Assembly: GCA_016584305.1 (NCBI GenBank)
Contig: JACEEZ010012801.1
Coordinates: forward strand, 1 to 64,000
Direction of reading: 5' to 3'
Source of the DNA: Chionoecetes opilio
Taxonomy: Eukaryota; Arthropoda; Malacostraca; Decapoda; Majidae
DNA length: 64,000 nucleotides
Shown here: positions 25,331 to 36,176 of the stretch, in pieces
How positions within the stretch are numbered: the first letter of the stretch is position 1
Layout of the letters: each line of letters opens with the position of its first letter
The notes under the pieces: generated by a model
Seen by the model: the letters and a program-made list of their open reading frames with translations, nothing else
The model's database searches: none
Told to the model about the DNA's origin: nothing
Position numbers and translations under genes: made by a program

Positions 25331-26209
25331 AGAGAGAACTGCAACTCGAGAAATGCCAGTGGTCGCTGGCAGTTTTAACTCAAAGGTTGGTCTACTGTGT
25401 TTTGGCTGCGCGACTAATATTTTTCATAAATTAATTTCGCGATAAACATTGATGCACCGCATCTGAATACCAAAAAATATAGTTCTTCTGTTGTTCTACT
25501 AATTATATGGATGACATGCATTACGATGGAACGTTCTATAATAGCAATTTAATGCAAATTACTCGCCTCGAGTAGCAAAGCTTAATAGATTTTTTACATG
25601 TATATTGTGGCATGTAAAATTTGGGCGATGTTCACACTGTTTTCTAAGACAGTACTGCTGCGTCTGGCAAACGCTTGTCAAAATACAATAAGCAATGCCT
25701 TGGAAAAACGAAGAATAAAGAATGCCGAAATCGGCTTGTTGCTGCGACAATATAGGTTATAATTGTGGAGGCGACACGCCGCGGCGGGGAGTGGTGGGCG
25801 GGGAGATTGTGGCGGGGAGATTGAATAAAAACATTACGACTTCACGCGTCGACTCATTGCACTTCCAGGCTTTCTATCTGATTGATACACAATAATAACA
25901 GGAAAATATGACTGCCTAGGTATAGATAACTTCTAAACATTCGTTATTGACTATATAATATCATAGAGTAGCATTTACCTCGCCTCCTCAACTATAACCT
26001 ACTTGGTTATTTGGTTATATACAATGTTTTACAGAATCAGGCTTCTATACAATATACATATAGAAGAAAATCGTTCTTAATATTATACTTGTGTGTTTTA
26101 AGTACAGTGGAATAAGCCCATATTTTTCTTTCAAGTTGACCAACTTTTCACCAAATTGTGAGTTAAAACTACCAGCGACCACTGGCATTTCGGAGTTGCA
26201 GTTCTCTCT
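25331..26209. mobile_element. AATT-flanked MITE, copy 1
   Basis: An 879-bp element with about 50-bp TIRs beginning AGAGAGAACTGCAACTC at both ends, flanked by AATT at 25327-25330 and 26210-26213. It has a GC-rich CGCCGCGGCGGGG motif in the middle. The 63-aa minus-strand ORF (25559-25750) is conserved in all three copies but has no known motif and is probably fortuitous. Confidence 0.88.
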
Positions 26210-26221
26210 AATTCCAATGAT

Positions 26222-27090
26222 CTGAAACTCGAGAAATGCCAGTGGTCGCTGGCAGTTTTAACTCAAAGGTTGGTCTACTGTGTTTTGGCTGCGCGACTAA
26301 TATTTTTCATAAATTAATTTCGCGATAAACATTGATGCACCGCATCTGAATACCAAAAAATATAGTTCTTCTGTTGTTCTACTAATTATATGGATGACAT
26401 GCATTACGATGGAAGGCTCTATAATAGCAATTTAATGCAAATTACTCGCCTCGAGTAGCAAAGCTTAATATATATTTTACATGTATATTGTGGCATGTAA
26501 AATTTGGGCGATGTTCACACTGTTTTCTAAGACAGTACTGCTGCGTCTGGCAAACGCTTGTCAAAATACAATAAGCAATGCCTTGGAAAAACGAAGAATA
26601 AAGAATGCCGAAATCGGCTTGTTGCTGCGACAATATAGGTTATAATTGTGGAGGCGACACGCCGCGGCGGGGAGTGGTGGGCGGGGAGATTGTGGCGGGG
26701 AGATTGAATAAAAACATTACGACTTCACGCGTCGACTCATTGCACTTCCAGGCTTTCTATCTGATTGATACACAATAATAACAGGAAAATATGACTGCCT
26801 AGGTATAGATAACTTCTAAACATTCGTTATTGACTATATAATATCATAGAGTAGCATTTACCTCGCCTCCTCAACTATAACCTCCTTGGTTATTTGGTTA
26901 TATACAATGTTTTACAGAATCAGGCTTCTATGCAATATACATATAGAAGAAAATCGTTCTTAATATTACACTTTTGTGTTTTAAGTGCAGTGGAATAAGC
27001 CCATATTTGTTTCCAGTAGACCAACTTATTATCAAAAAACTGAGTTAAGACTGCCAGCGACCCCTGGCATTTTGGGTTCCAGTTCTCTCG
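26222..27090. mobile_element. AATT-flanked MITE, copy 2
   Basis: Head-to-tail with copy 1, starting about 12 bp after its AATT flank. The left TIR is eroded (CTGAAACTCGAGAAATGCC); the right end reads AGTTCTCTCG followed by AATT at 27091-27094. The two bodies are nearly identical, which suggests a recent tandem duplication or an insertion beside the first copy. Confidence 0.85.
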
Positions 27091-27269
27091 AATTGGTGGG
27101 AAGAGAAGCACGTCGTTGGTGTAGTAGAATCTCGGTGTAGTTAAAGGGCGAAGTGAAAGATGAAAGGATCAGGACATTACAGATGTATGAAAAAATAATA
27201 ACAGGTTAGGAAATGCATCTGCCGTGTTGAAAAGGGAAGTGAAAATGTTTCTTACAGGCTATAGCTATC

Positions 27270-27869
<600 letters not shown>

Positions 27870-27947
<78 letters not shown>
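27870..27947. repeat. (GA)n microsatellite
   Basis: About 38 perfect GA units. Confidence 0.97.
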
Positions 27948-27949
<2 letters not shown>

Positions 27950-28015
27950 ACACCTTGGGAATATTGTCCTGTATTGCACTGGGGAAGGATGCGTTCAGTG
28001 CTGCATGAGTATAGG

Positions 28016-28977
28016 CATAGACCACTATATACCTGGACTGCGCACGGAATATCGGCCTGTCGCGCAAGGGCCCGAAATCGGAGGGCCGCTCGGATTCATA
28101 TATATATATATATATATACGGATCATATAGACTGGTTTATCAGTATATATGATATACTGTAATCTTCGTAAATGTTTGTTCTATAATATTATCAAATAAA
28201 AAACAGTAAAACACGCTAAAGAAATGCCATTACGAGACTATGAAGAAATATGCATGAACTTAATATTCACTTCAAACTCTTTGCATTTAAAACTTGCGAG
28301 TCAACTTTTATCATGAAGGGTATCAATAGAAGCGCAATTTTATTAGCTTTCCATTGCTATATTTCGTTATCTGATAAATGAATTAGAACCATGCATAAAT
28401 TAGCGTTAACTAAATAAATAAAATCATTAATCGGGTAATTTTCCCGATTGATGAGGTTATTTATTTAGGCAACGCTAATTTATACATGGTACTAATTCAT
28501 TTATCAGAAAACGAAATATATAAGTGAATAAATAACATCATCAATCGGGAAAATTACCCGATTGATGATTTTTTTATTTTATTTAATGCTAATTTATGCA
28601 TGGTTCTAATTAATTTATCAGATAACGAAATACACCAATGGAAAGCTAATAAAATTGCGCTTCTATTGATACCCTTCATGATAAAAGTTGACTCGCAAAG
28701 TTTTAAATGGCAAAGAGTTAAGTGAATATTAAGTTCATGCATATTTCTTCATAGTCTCGTAATGGCATTTCTTTAGCGTGTTTTACTGTTTTTTATTTGA
28801 TAATATTATAGAACAAACATTTACGAAGATTACAGTATATCATATATACTGATAAACCAGTCTATATGAGAGTCCATAGACCACTATATCTCTTTGTTGG
28901 GCGCCCCGCGGGCCCCTGTGCAGCCCCGCAATTCAAAACATTGTCGCGTGAACAGTCCAGGTATACAGTGGTCTATG
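28016..28977. mobile_element. 962-bp MITE with 7-bp target duplication
   Basis: The termini CATAGACCACT..TATACC are inverted at the two ends, and GTATAGG at 28009-28015 is repeated exactly at 28978-28984. A second internal copy of the terminus (CATAGACCACTATAT) begins at 28872, so the last 106 bp also look like a small element with the same ends. The centre is a long foldback. There is no transposase. The terminal motif CA(A/T)AGAC(C/T)ACTGTATAC is shared with the 30-bp and 43-bp palindromes at 32921 and 35722. Confidence 0.85.
28125..28867. repeat. long inverted repeat (foldback) inside the MITE
   Basis: The arm from CATATAGACTGGTTTATCAG is mirrored by CTGATAAACCAGTCTATATG near 28867, with near-perfect pairing for about 300 bp. 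The centre carries two palindromes of the type ATCAATCGGG/CCCGATTGAT (28430-28456 and 28540-28568). The transcript would fold into an extended hairpin. Confidence 0.88.
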
Positions 28978-29288
28978 GTATAGGGCAATAATGTGGTGAT
29001 GCTGATGATGATGATGATGGCGGTGGCGTGAGAGGCCCCTTGACGCGAGGTTGGAGTTGAGCATATTGGAACCCCGGGACCCTTACTGACGCCAGCTTGG
29101 ATCTAGGCAGACACTGTAGTAGCCAATCAGCGTGAGCTTGGAGTTAGAAAACATAGTAGTGAAGATGTGTGTGATGATGAGTGTGTGCCAAAAAAGGATT
29201 TGTTCCTATTTGCTAACTCCAAACTGTTTGTAGGGAATTTTTATTATTAGGGACCTGCGTCAACTGGTGGGTATAGAAAGTCTAGGTC

Positions 29289-30560
29289 ATGACTCCCAAG
29301 ACTGAAGAGAAGCGTGTTACTGAAGAGACCCAGCAAGCCAAGGAAGCCAAGTGTGGGTGTTGCGCCGGCCTGAAGAAGGCGTTCAGGACCCTCGCCAAGC
29401 TGTGCCGCAGGAAGTGCTGCGGCAACAGACGCCGCAAAGACGCCGTGGAAAGCGTCGAGGTGCTCGTGCTCAACGTCAAGGACGGAGCAGCAGGGATCGC
29501 CCTCCCTGCCGGAGGAGCACTCCAACCACCACCAGGAGCACAGTGCGGAGGTTCTGTCCGAGCCCTGCCTGGTGGTGCCGCAGGAAACCTGCCTCTCTGA
29601 ACCGCTCCTCGACGCCCCACAAAAGGCAGCGCTGGAGCCTCAAGAGTTGATGGAATCCGTGGACAACGGCGAACGCCTTCCGGGACTCACGTCCAGCAGC
29701 CGCAGCGCAAGAAGGTGCGTCGCCGCCGCCGCCGTGTCCGTGACGACCAAGAGCAGGACGACGGCCTCGGCTGGCAAGTCGTCTGCCGCAAGAAACAGAA
29801 GAAAACTGTTGACAAGGACAGTGTTGAAAAGCAGCCGGCCAAGGCCGTGCAGGCCACCACTTCGGAGGCCAACGGCGCCCAGGAGGACATCGCCGCCCCA
29901 GAGGCCACGACAGTCAAGGCCACGGGCAGGAGGCGGCGCCGCGCCCCCGTCCCTCCCCCACACGTCCCCCGGGACGCGGTGGGACAGTCGTGGCTGGAAG
30001 ACACAGTGGACACGGTCCTTGTCGTACCCCCAAACATGCGGCGACACGTGATCGGCCCGCGCGGCGAGACGGTGGACAAGTTGTGTCAAAAATACCCGTC
30101 GTTGGCAGTGCGCGTGCCTCCCCTCACGACACTCTGTCGCAGGAGGTGGTGCTGCGGGGCCTCAAGACCCAGGTGTCCGCTGCCGCCAAGGAACTGACGC
30201 GGCACCTGCAGGACATCGAGGTCAAGACCCGCGAGGCCGCCGAACGTCGGCGGCAGAGGCAAGCGGCGTGCGTGGCGGTGGTGGAGGTTGCCACGACCTG
30301 AGGCGCCACGTGGTGGGTCCTGGCGGCGCGGCGCTCCTGAAGCTGGCGCAGGAACACCTGGCGTGAGGGTGACGGTGCCGCCCCCCACCGACACCACCAC
30401 CAAGACCGTCACCATCAGGGGCCCGCCAGCCCAGGTGGCGGCCGTCAAGGACACCATCGCCACCCGTCTGCAGGTGGCGCAGCAGCGGTGGGAACAGCAG
30501 CGACAACAGCGGCTGCAGTGGCAACAGCAGCGTCAACAGTGGCAACAACAGCGTCAATAG
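29289..30560 (+). pseudogene. KH-domain (vigilin-like) gene, intronless and frameshifted
   Basis: A start codon at 29289 opens a basic, cysteine-rich N-terminus (CGCCAGLKKAF, CRRKCCG). Frames then shift several times over one continuous coding sense. A first KH domain is visible at about 30000-30240 (VLVVPPNMRRHVIGPRGETV, GxxG loop at about 30054-30065, continuing in another frame as EVVLRGLKTQVSAAAKEL). A second lies at about 30295-30480 (LRRHVVGPGGAALLKL, then VTIRGPPAQVAAVKD). The tail is Gln-rich. Tandem KH domains of this form bind RNA in vigilin-like proteins. The lack of introns and GC-rich codons unlike the AT-rich flanks fit a retrocopy or captured gene. At least three frameshifts are needed; they could be decay or assembly error. 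Confidence 0.6.
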
Positions 30561-30739
30561 CGTCAGCAGTGGCGGCAACACCAACAACAGCGGCAGCAAC
30601 GTCGCCCGCCAGAAGTGTTCGCCCTGCCACTGCCACGACAACCACTGCCACGACCACAGGGGTTGCCAGAACCACTGCCGCTGCCACTGCAACCGTCACC
30701 GCCACCACGGCACCGTGAGGGGCGACACAACCGTGATTC

Positions 30740-30790
30740 AGTAATAAATAATAGTAGCTATGTAAAGTGTCTAAAACAAAAATAAATTAC
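30740..30790 (+). promoter_or_regulatory. polyadenylation signals after the KH gene
   Basis: AATAAA occurs twice downstream of the coding remains (within AGTAATAAATAATAG and AAAAATAAATTAC). No clear A-tail follows. Confidence 0.45.
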
Positions 30791-30811
30791 TCCGGTACCA
30801 GAAGAAAGCCA

Positions 30812-30850
30812 AGTGTGGGTGTTGCGCCGGCCTGAAGAAGGCGTTCAGGA
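30812..30850 (+). repeat. 39-bp duplicate of the KH gene's 5' coding region
   Basis: CCAAGTGTGGGTGTTGCGCC and the following GGCCTGAAGAAGGCGTTCAGGA are identical to about 29348-29390. The copy sits just beyond the gene's polyadenylation signals, 1.46 kb away. Confidence 0.9.
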
Positions 30851-30949
30851 AATCTATTAACCCTATTAAAAACCGTGATTTTGTCGCAAGATTGTATCAA
30901 AGACCAAAAATCCTTAATATGTTTGATAGGTGATTTGTCTTAACTTAGG

Positions 30950-31112
30950 CATTAAAAAGACCAATCAACACCAACGCAGCCGTCGGCTGAGGAGGTTTGG
31001 CCAGTGCAGGAACGTCCTCAACGAATGCACCGACGACGAACTTATCACAAACTATCGCTTGGACTATGCAAGGATTGATTTGAATATAATTTTATGCCAT
31101 ATATCGTTATAA
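30950..31112 (+). pseudogene. possible PIF/Harbinger-like transposase N-terminal scrap
   Basis: A 60-codon frame contains ELITNYRLDYARIDLNIIL, resembling the conserved LxDxEL..RYRL...I..L start of Harbinger (HARBI1-type) transposases. No DDE core follows. Identity rests on one short block. Confidence 0.35.
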
Positions 31113-31382
31113 ACTACATTTATCCTTTTATGTAACTTATTTTAAAACAGTATTTTCTCTATATAGGAGTAGTGCCTTTTTCTTAACCGCACTTTAGATT
31201 TATATTTTAGCATAGCTTATATAATATAGCAGCTTGTAATGAGTGACAGAGGGACTTTCTCTCGTCATGGGTGTGAGCGAAATGAGAGGGATGAACGGTG
31301 GGTGTGTAATTACGAAGTTTGATGAAAAATAGTGGCAAGGGATAGACAGTTGTGGGAAATTCAGTTTAATTGCGTGCTAATT

Positions 31383-32262
31383 AGAGAGAACTGCAACTCG
31401 AGAAATGCCAGTGGTCGCTGGCAGTTTTAACTCAAAGGTTGGTCTACTGTGTTTTGGCTCCGCGACTAATATTTTTCATAAATTAATTTCGCGATAAATA
31501 TTGATGCACCGCATCTGAATACCAAAAAATATAGTTCTTCTGTTGTTCTACTAATTATATGGATGACATGCATTACGATGGAACGTTCTATAATAGCAAT
31601 TTAATGCAAATTACTCGCCTCGAGTAGCAAAGCTTAATAGATTTTTTACATGTATATTGAGGCATGTAAAATTTGGGCGATGTTCACACTGTTTTCTAAG
31701 ACAGTACTGCTGCGTCTGGTAAACGCTTGTCAAAATACAATAAGCAATGCCTTGGAAAAACGAAGAATAAAGAATGCCGAAATCGGCTTGTTGCTGCGAC
31801 AATGTAGGTTATAATTGTGGAGGCGACGTGCCGCGGCGGGGAGTGGTGGGCGGGGAGATTGTGGCGGGGGAGATTGAATCAAAACATTGCCACTTCACGC
31901 GTCGACTCATTGCACTTCTAGGCTTTCTATCTGATTGATACACAATAATAACAGGAAAATATGACTGCCTAGGTATAGATAACTTCTAAACATTCGTTAT
32001 TGACTATATAATATCATAGAGTAGCATTTACCTCGCCTCCTCAACTATAACCTACTTGGTTATTTGGTTATATACAATGTTTTACAGAATCAGGCTTCTA
32101 TACAATATACATATAGAAGAAAATCGTTCTTAATATTATACTTGTGTGTTTTAAGTACAGTGGAATAAGCCCATATTTTTCTTTCAAGTTGACCAACTTT
32201 TCACCAAATTGTGAGTTAAAACTACCAGCGACCACTGGCATTTCGGAGTTGCAGTTCTCTCT
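31383..32262. mobile_element. AATT-flanked MITE, copy 3
   Basis: Same 880-bp element as at 25331, with both TIRs intact (AGAGAGAACTGC) and AATT at 31379-31382 and 32263-32266. It lies 131 bp upstream of the start codon of the transposase-like gene, so it may have displaced that gene's promoter. Confidence 0.9.
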
Positions 32263-32393
32263 AATTAACACAGCTTTCCTTCTCCTTAGATGCATCGGTG
32301 ATAGTGATAGTGTAGATAGTATGTCAGTGACCTAACATTCTGTGTGGTACATCCGTAGTTCTTTCTGGTGGTGGAATATAACTGAACTAAATC

Positions 32394-33290
32394 ATGGCTA
32401 GCACGAGGAAACGAAAAAGCGACAAAATATCAGCCAGATCTGAAAACCCTAAATGTCCATCATGTATCGTACACGCAATAGACATCCGAGACTATGGTCT
32501 CTTGACATCTTTCAGAAATGTGAGAGGAAACCCAGATGAAAAATTAGCATATCTACATGAAATCCGTGAAAATCGAATGGCTGAACCTCTCAATTCACCT
32601 AGCCGTATGGAAGCAGTGTGTGCTCAGATACCAGAGACTCTCGAAGGCGTTGACTTGGAGATGATAGAATACCACAGACCATGTTACCAGCGCTTCACAG
32701 CAAACTTACATCGCTTGAATGATTCGACCGTAGCATCTATGTCCACGAAGCATCACTCTCCGCGCAAACTGTCATCTGCTGAGAGTTTCCAACTATTCCC
32801 ACCTGAATGTATGTTCTGCGAGAAGTTTGAAATAAAATTATATGGAAAAACTGAGAGACCCATCAAATTCCTATCATGGAAACACAAAGAGCCTGCTTGG
32901 AAAAGCATCGAGTCCCAGGCCAAAGACTACTCTGTATAGAGTAGTCTTTGCCCAGGCCCTTGAACTGGGAAAGACTCGTCTATACTGACAGGTGAAAGGA
33001 AAGGACTTATTTGCCGTTGAAGCACAGTTCCATTCCGAATGCAGAATGTTCTTCACCACGAAATATCGAAATCACATCCGGGCACAGGAGCGAGAGGAGA
33101 ACCGTAACGTAGACACTGATCAGGCCCATAGGGCTGCTGCCCATAACGCAGCCTTCAACTTGGGGTCAGGATTTGACTCTCTGTTATTTGTAATTATACC
33201 AAATGTCAATTATTCACTTCTACTGACAGCGTACCTAGCTGCCCTACATCACTTGTTAAAGTTTAATAGAAAGGAAACATTGTTTTCTGA
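32394..33290 (+). pseudogene. N-terminal half of a TE-type CxxC / YHxxC protein, interrupted by a palindrome
   Basis: Starts MASTRKRKSDK at 32394. It has a CPSC motif, an IEYHRPCYQRFT block (about residues 91-102), then CMFCEKFEI and, after the interruption, LFAVEAQFHSECRMFFTTKY. This repeated Cys..His-x-x-Cys layout is the one seen in the minus-strand gene at 11140-13023. The frame ends at TAG inside a 30-bp palindrome (32921-32950). Beyond it the protein resumes in the frame expected after a 37-bp insertion, but meets a TGA at 32986 where CGA (Arg) would fit. The coding sense ends near 33290 at the inner inverted repeat, so the C-terminal half is missing. I infer a deletion-derived transposon protein; the enzyme class is unknown. 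Confidence 0.65.
32921..32950. mobile_element. 30-bp micropalindrome with 7-bp target duplication
   Basis: Two 13-nt arms CAAAGACTACTCT / AGAGTAGTCTTTG around a GTAT loop. CCCAGGC at 32914-32920 is repeated at 32951-32957. It introduces a stop and a +1 shift in the host ORF. Confidence 0.85.
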
Positions 33291-33292
33291 CT

Positions 33293-34055
33293 TTTCTCGA
33301 ATGTTTGTATTTGACAACATAAAGTTTCACTAGGGGGGTGAGTAACATTGGTAACAATTAATGTATGATAGTCATATATGTATGTCAATTGTTTGACTGC
33401 ATTAGATGGGGGAATAATAGACGATGATTTTGATATGTTAAACTGACCAGTATGTTGTATATAAGTGAAGTTATTGTCATTTATGTAGAAAATGTTGTTG
33501 GCGAAACCAAAGTAATTTTTCAGCCTTTTTTTAGGTTTTTGCCGTTCCATGACTAAACTTGTACCAATTACTGCATTAATTGTTCTTATTACAATAGGCC
33601 ATGTTATTCTTGTCACGTGGGCACCAAAATAAAATTTGTAACTACATTATTTGTGATTTTATGGACATTTTGGTAATTTCGAGAGAGTCAAATATTTCGC
33701 GATCGACGATGGCCGCCATACGAACTCCATGGAACATTAGTTGACAGTGTTAAGATTGATTTTTGTTTTCTAGACATATTTGTGCATCTAAAAAAGTAGG
33801 TCTCATTAGATTGTCCAGGGGGTGCACGTGGGGTCCACTGGACTACTAGACTAAACATGTTGGTCTGAAATATGTAATGTGGTTGTCATGGTAACCAAAA
33901 ATTCACCATGAAGCTACACGATTTCGAAATTTTCATTGCCAGATTCAAAAAGTAGACAAATTTTCCTTTCAGATGGTATATCATGAAGCTGTTACCGCAT
34001 GGGTACCACGACAATTATTTTTTCAGCCCTTGGCCCCCTACCTAGACTAAGTGTT
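33293..34055. repeat. right inner inverted repeat
   Basis: Inverse partner of 24370-25134. It starts inward at about the ACTTTTCTCGAATGTTTGTATT block and runs through CCTAGACTAA near 34055, where similarity fades. Confidence 0.85.
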
Positions 34056-34310
34056 TCAAACATAATTTTTGTGGAAATTTTTCAATATTTTACGATTTTT
34101 TTTTCTCAGTGATAAACAACGATAGAGAAAAACCACACCATATAATCTTTCTCTATAAGTAGAAGTGTCAATGGTTAAAAAAAAAAAAAAAAATCATCAA
34201 TAATCCTAAGAGTTGAAAGCAATTTAAACCAGCCGAGTTTTCCTCTTTTTTTCTCATTTTTATTATTTGGCCAAAAACTATAGGCCAGATCTGAATGAAA
34301 CTTATGTTTT
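34056..34310. other. spacer with no recognised gene
   Basis: AT-rich sequence with an A17 run at 34177-34193, between the inner inverted repeat and the Helentron-like copy. Confidence 0.5.
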
Positions 34311-34946
34311 ACTAGACGCAAAGTCCGCCCTCCGGGCGGACTTTTTGGCTAGCTCCTGCGGAGGGCTATTGGTGGGCCTTCGGCCCACCACCTGTTTGGT
34401 GGGCCTTCGGCCCACCAAACACAGACTCTCCAGACAGCCCCTTCTAACTTTCCTGAAATCATGGATGTAGAAATGTATGTATTAACGCCAACCCATTCAC
34501 ATCACCCCCAACCCATTCACTCACCCATTACCCATCACCCCCCCCATTCACTCACCCATTACCCATCACCCCCCACCCATTCACTCACCCATTACCCATC
34601 ACCACACACCCATTCACTCACCCATTACCCATCACCCCCCACCCATTCACTCACCCATCACCCCACACCCATTACCCATCACCCCACCCATTCACTCACC
34701 CATTACCCATCACCCTACATCAAGGTTTCCTCAATTCTCGCACCACACATTTTTTTTTCACAATTCTCGCAGATAGGCTGCTAAAAAAAAAAAAAAAATG
34801 TGATCGGATCATCTCATAAGTAGGCTTAAAACCTTCCCCTGGTCGACCCGGTTCCAAAAATGTGCCACATGAGGGGATTCCGCCACAGGGGGCGGCACCT
34901 ATCGCGGACAGACAGACACACACACTTTCGCTTATATTATTATAGA
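34311..34946 (+). mobile_element. Helentron-like non-autonomous element, copy B
   Basis: Starts ACTAGACGCAAAGTCCGCCC and carries the GGTGGGCC..GGCCCACC palindromes, with the second palindrome duplicated relative to copy A. It has about eight CCCATTCACTCACCCATTACC units and ends CACACACACTTTCGCTTATATTATTATA. It is inserted in the right arm of the composite transposon, so it is younger than that arm. Confidence 0.65.
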
Positions 34947-35029
34947 TAGATAGTCTTTACTTAGCCCTTAATAAATCATTAAATTTGCAGCAAGATCCAG
35001 CAATAAAGAAGATTTAGGGTGGGCGGTCA

Positions 35030-35056
35030 CTAAACCGCCCACCGCGGTTTAGTGGC
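35030..35056. repeat. palindrome in the right end of the TTAA element
   Basis: CACTAAACCGC and GCGGTTTAGTG form an 11-bp stem. On each side lie GGGCGGT and AGGCGGT, which could be a diverged 7-bp duplication. This interrupts the terminal sequence shared with the left end. Confidence 0.7.
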
Positions 35057-35073
35057 AGGCGGTGAGCCCTTAA

Positions 35074-35992
35074 GCAAAGTTGTGGACCAAAGGGATTGTG
35101 GAGCATCCATCACTCGGCAATACAAAAATCACTCATCTTGTTTTCGCCGATAATGCAATTATTTTGGCAGAGTCGCTGAAGGTTATGGGGCTGGTTCTCT
35201 AGGTGCTGCACAAGGAGGCAAAGCCTTTGGGACTTGCTGTTTCCTGGCTTAAAACCAAAGTCCAGCTGTTTGGAGGCTTACCAGATGAAAGAGTAGTCTG
35301 TTATGCGTGCGGCGAAGACGTTTAGATCTTGGAAAATTTTACATTTCTTAGTAGATATGTAAAAGTAGTCCCGAATGACATTGGGTCACGTCAAGAAGTC
35401 TTAAGGTGGATTGACCTAGCCCACGGTGCTATGGACTAGCTCAATACGAATATTTGGCGTTTTCGGTACCTGTGAAAAAGGACAAATATGTGGATCTTCC
35501 ATTCGTTTGTAATCCCTGTCTTACTCTATGGATGTGTGACATGGGCACTGAATAACAACTTGAAGAGGCAAATCGATGCCTTTGGTAATGGGTGCCTCTG
35601 CAGAATAATGGGATATCGCTGGGATGACTACGCATCAAATCAGCGATTGCACCGTGAGACTGAATCGAGGCCTATTACCTGCATAGTCCGTCAGCGTTAA
35701 CTTCGACTATATGGGAATGTGCAAAGACTACTGTATACAGTAGCACTGTATACAGTAGTCTTTGGCATGTTGTATGCTAAACTGAAGCTGATCCTTCTCA
35801 CCGGGTTGATCCGGTGTAGAGGAGGCTAAGGGGTCGGCCACAAGGATCGTGGCTAGGGCAAGTTGGTATTTCCTGCCGAGTGTTCCTTGGTATGGGAAGG
35901 GAGCCTGCATGGTGTGGCGCGTGGTGACCCCAGGGAGTGGTGTCGTAGGATGGGCGAGGCGACGCACCTCCCGGTGTATGCCCCCAATTGAT
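35074..35992 (+). mobile_element. RTE-like LINE (copy 5, second piece)
   Basis: Continues copy 5 from KVVDQ through the degenerate FADD area, CGEDV, the TYLGS region, VIPVLLYGCVTWALNNNLKRQIDAFGNGCL and WDDYASNQRLHRETESRPITCIVRQR, to the GRPQGSWLGQ-like and PPVYAPN-like end. A 43-bp palindrome interrupts it at 35722. The (GATT)n tail is reduced to ATTGATTATG. Confidence 0.85.
35722..35764. mobile_element. 43-bp micropalindrome with diverged 7-bp target duplication
   Basis: Perfect 20-nt arms CAAAGACTACTGTATACAGT around an AGC loop. The flanks GAATGTG (35715-35721) and GCATGTT (35765-35771) correspond to the single GCATGTG present at this point in other RTE copies (YGHVARY region). Confidence 0.82.
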
Positions 35993-36176
35993 TATGTAAA
36001 GTAAATAATTTACGATATCCATGTAGGACACCCTAGAATCTCTTTATATGGAAGGGTTACGCCACCCGTTGGTCCTATGTTAAACGCTACTGGGCGCTAT
36101 TTTGAGGCCTGGGCCTCTCCGTTCACCAAGACCTGCAGAGGTTCTCAGTCTATTTTTGCTGCTTATAAACAGTGTC

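Noticed and set aside
29640..30089. 149-aa and 130-aa minus-strand ORFs over the KH gene
   Set aside because: GC-rich antisense shadows; the KH motifs and start codon are on the plus strand.
34461..34720. CRISPR-like array
   Set aside because: Units are contiguous tandem repeats without unique spacers, in an animal genome.
34461..34784. 107-aa His/Pro-rich ORF
   Set aside because: Translation of the 32-bp array in a Helentron-like element; the same happens at 42531.
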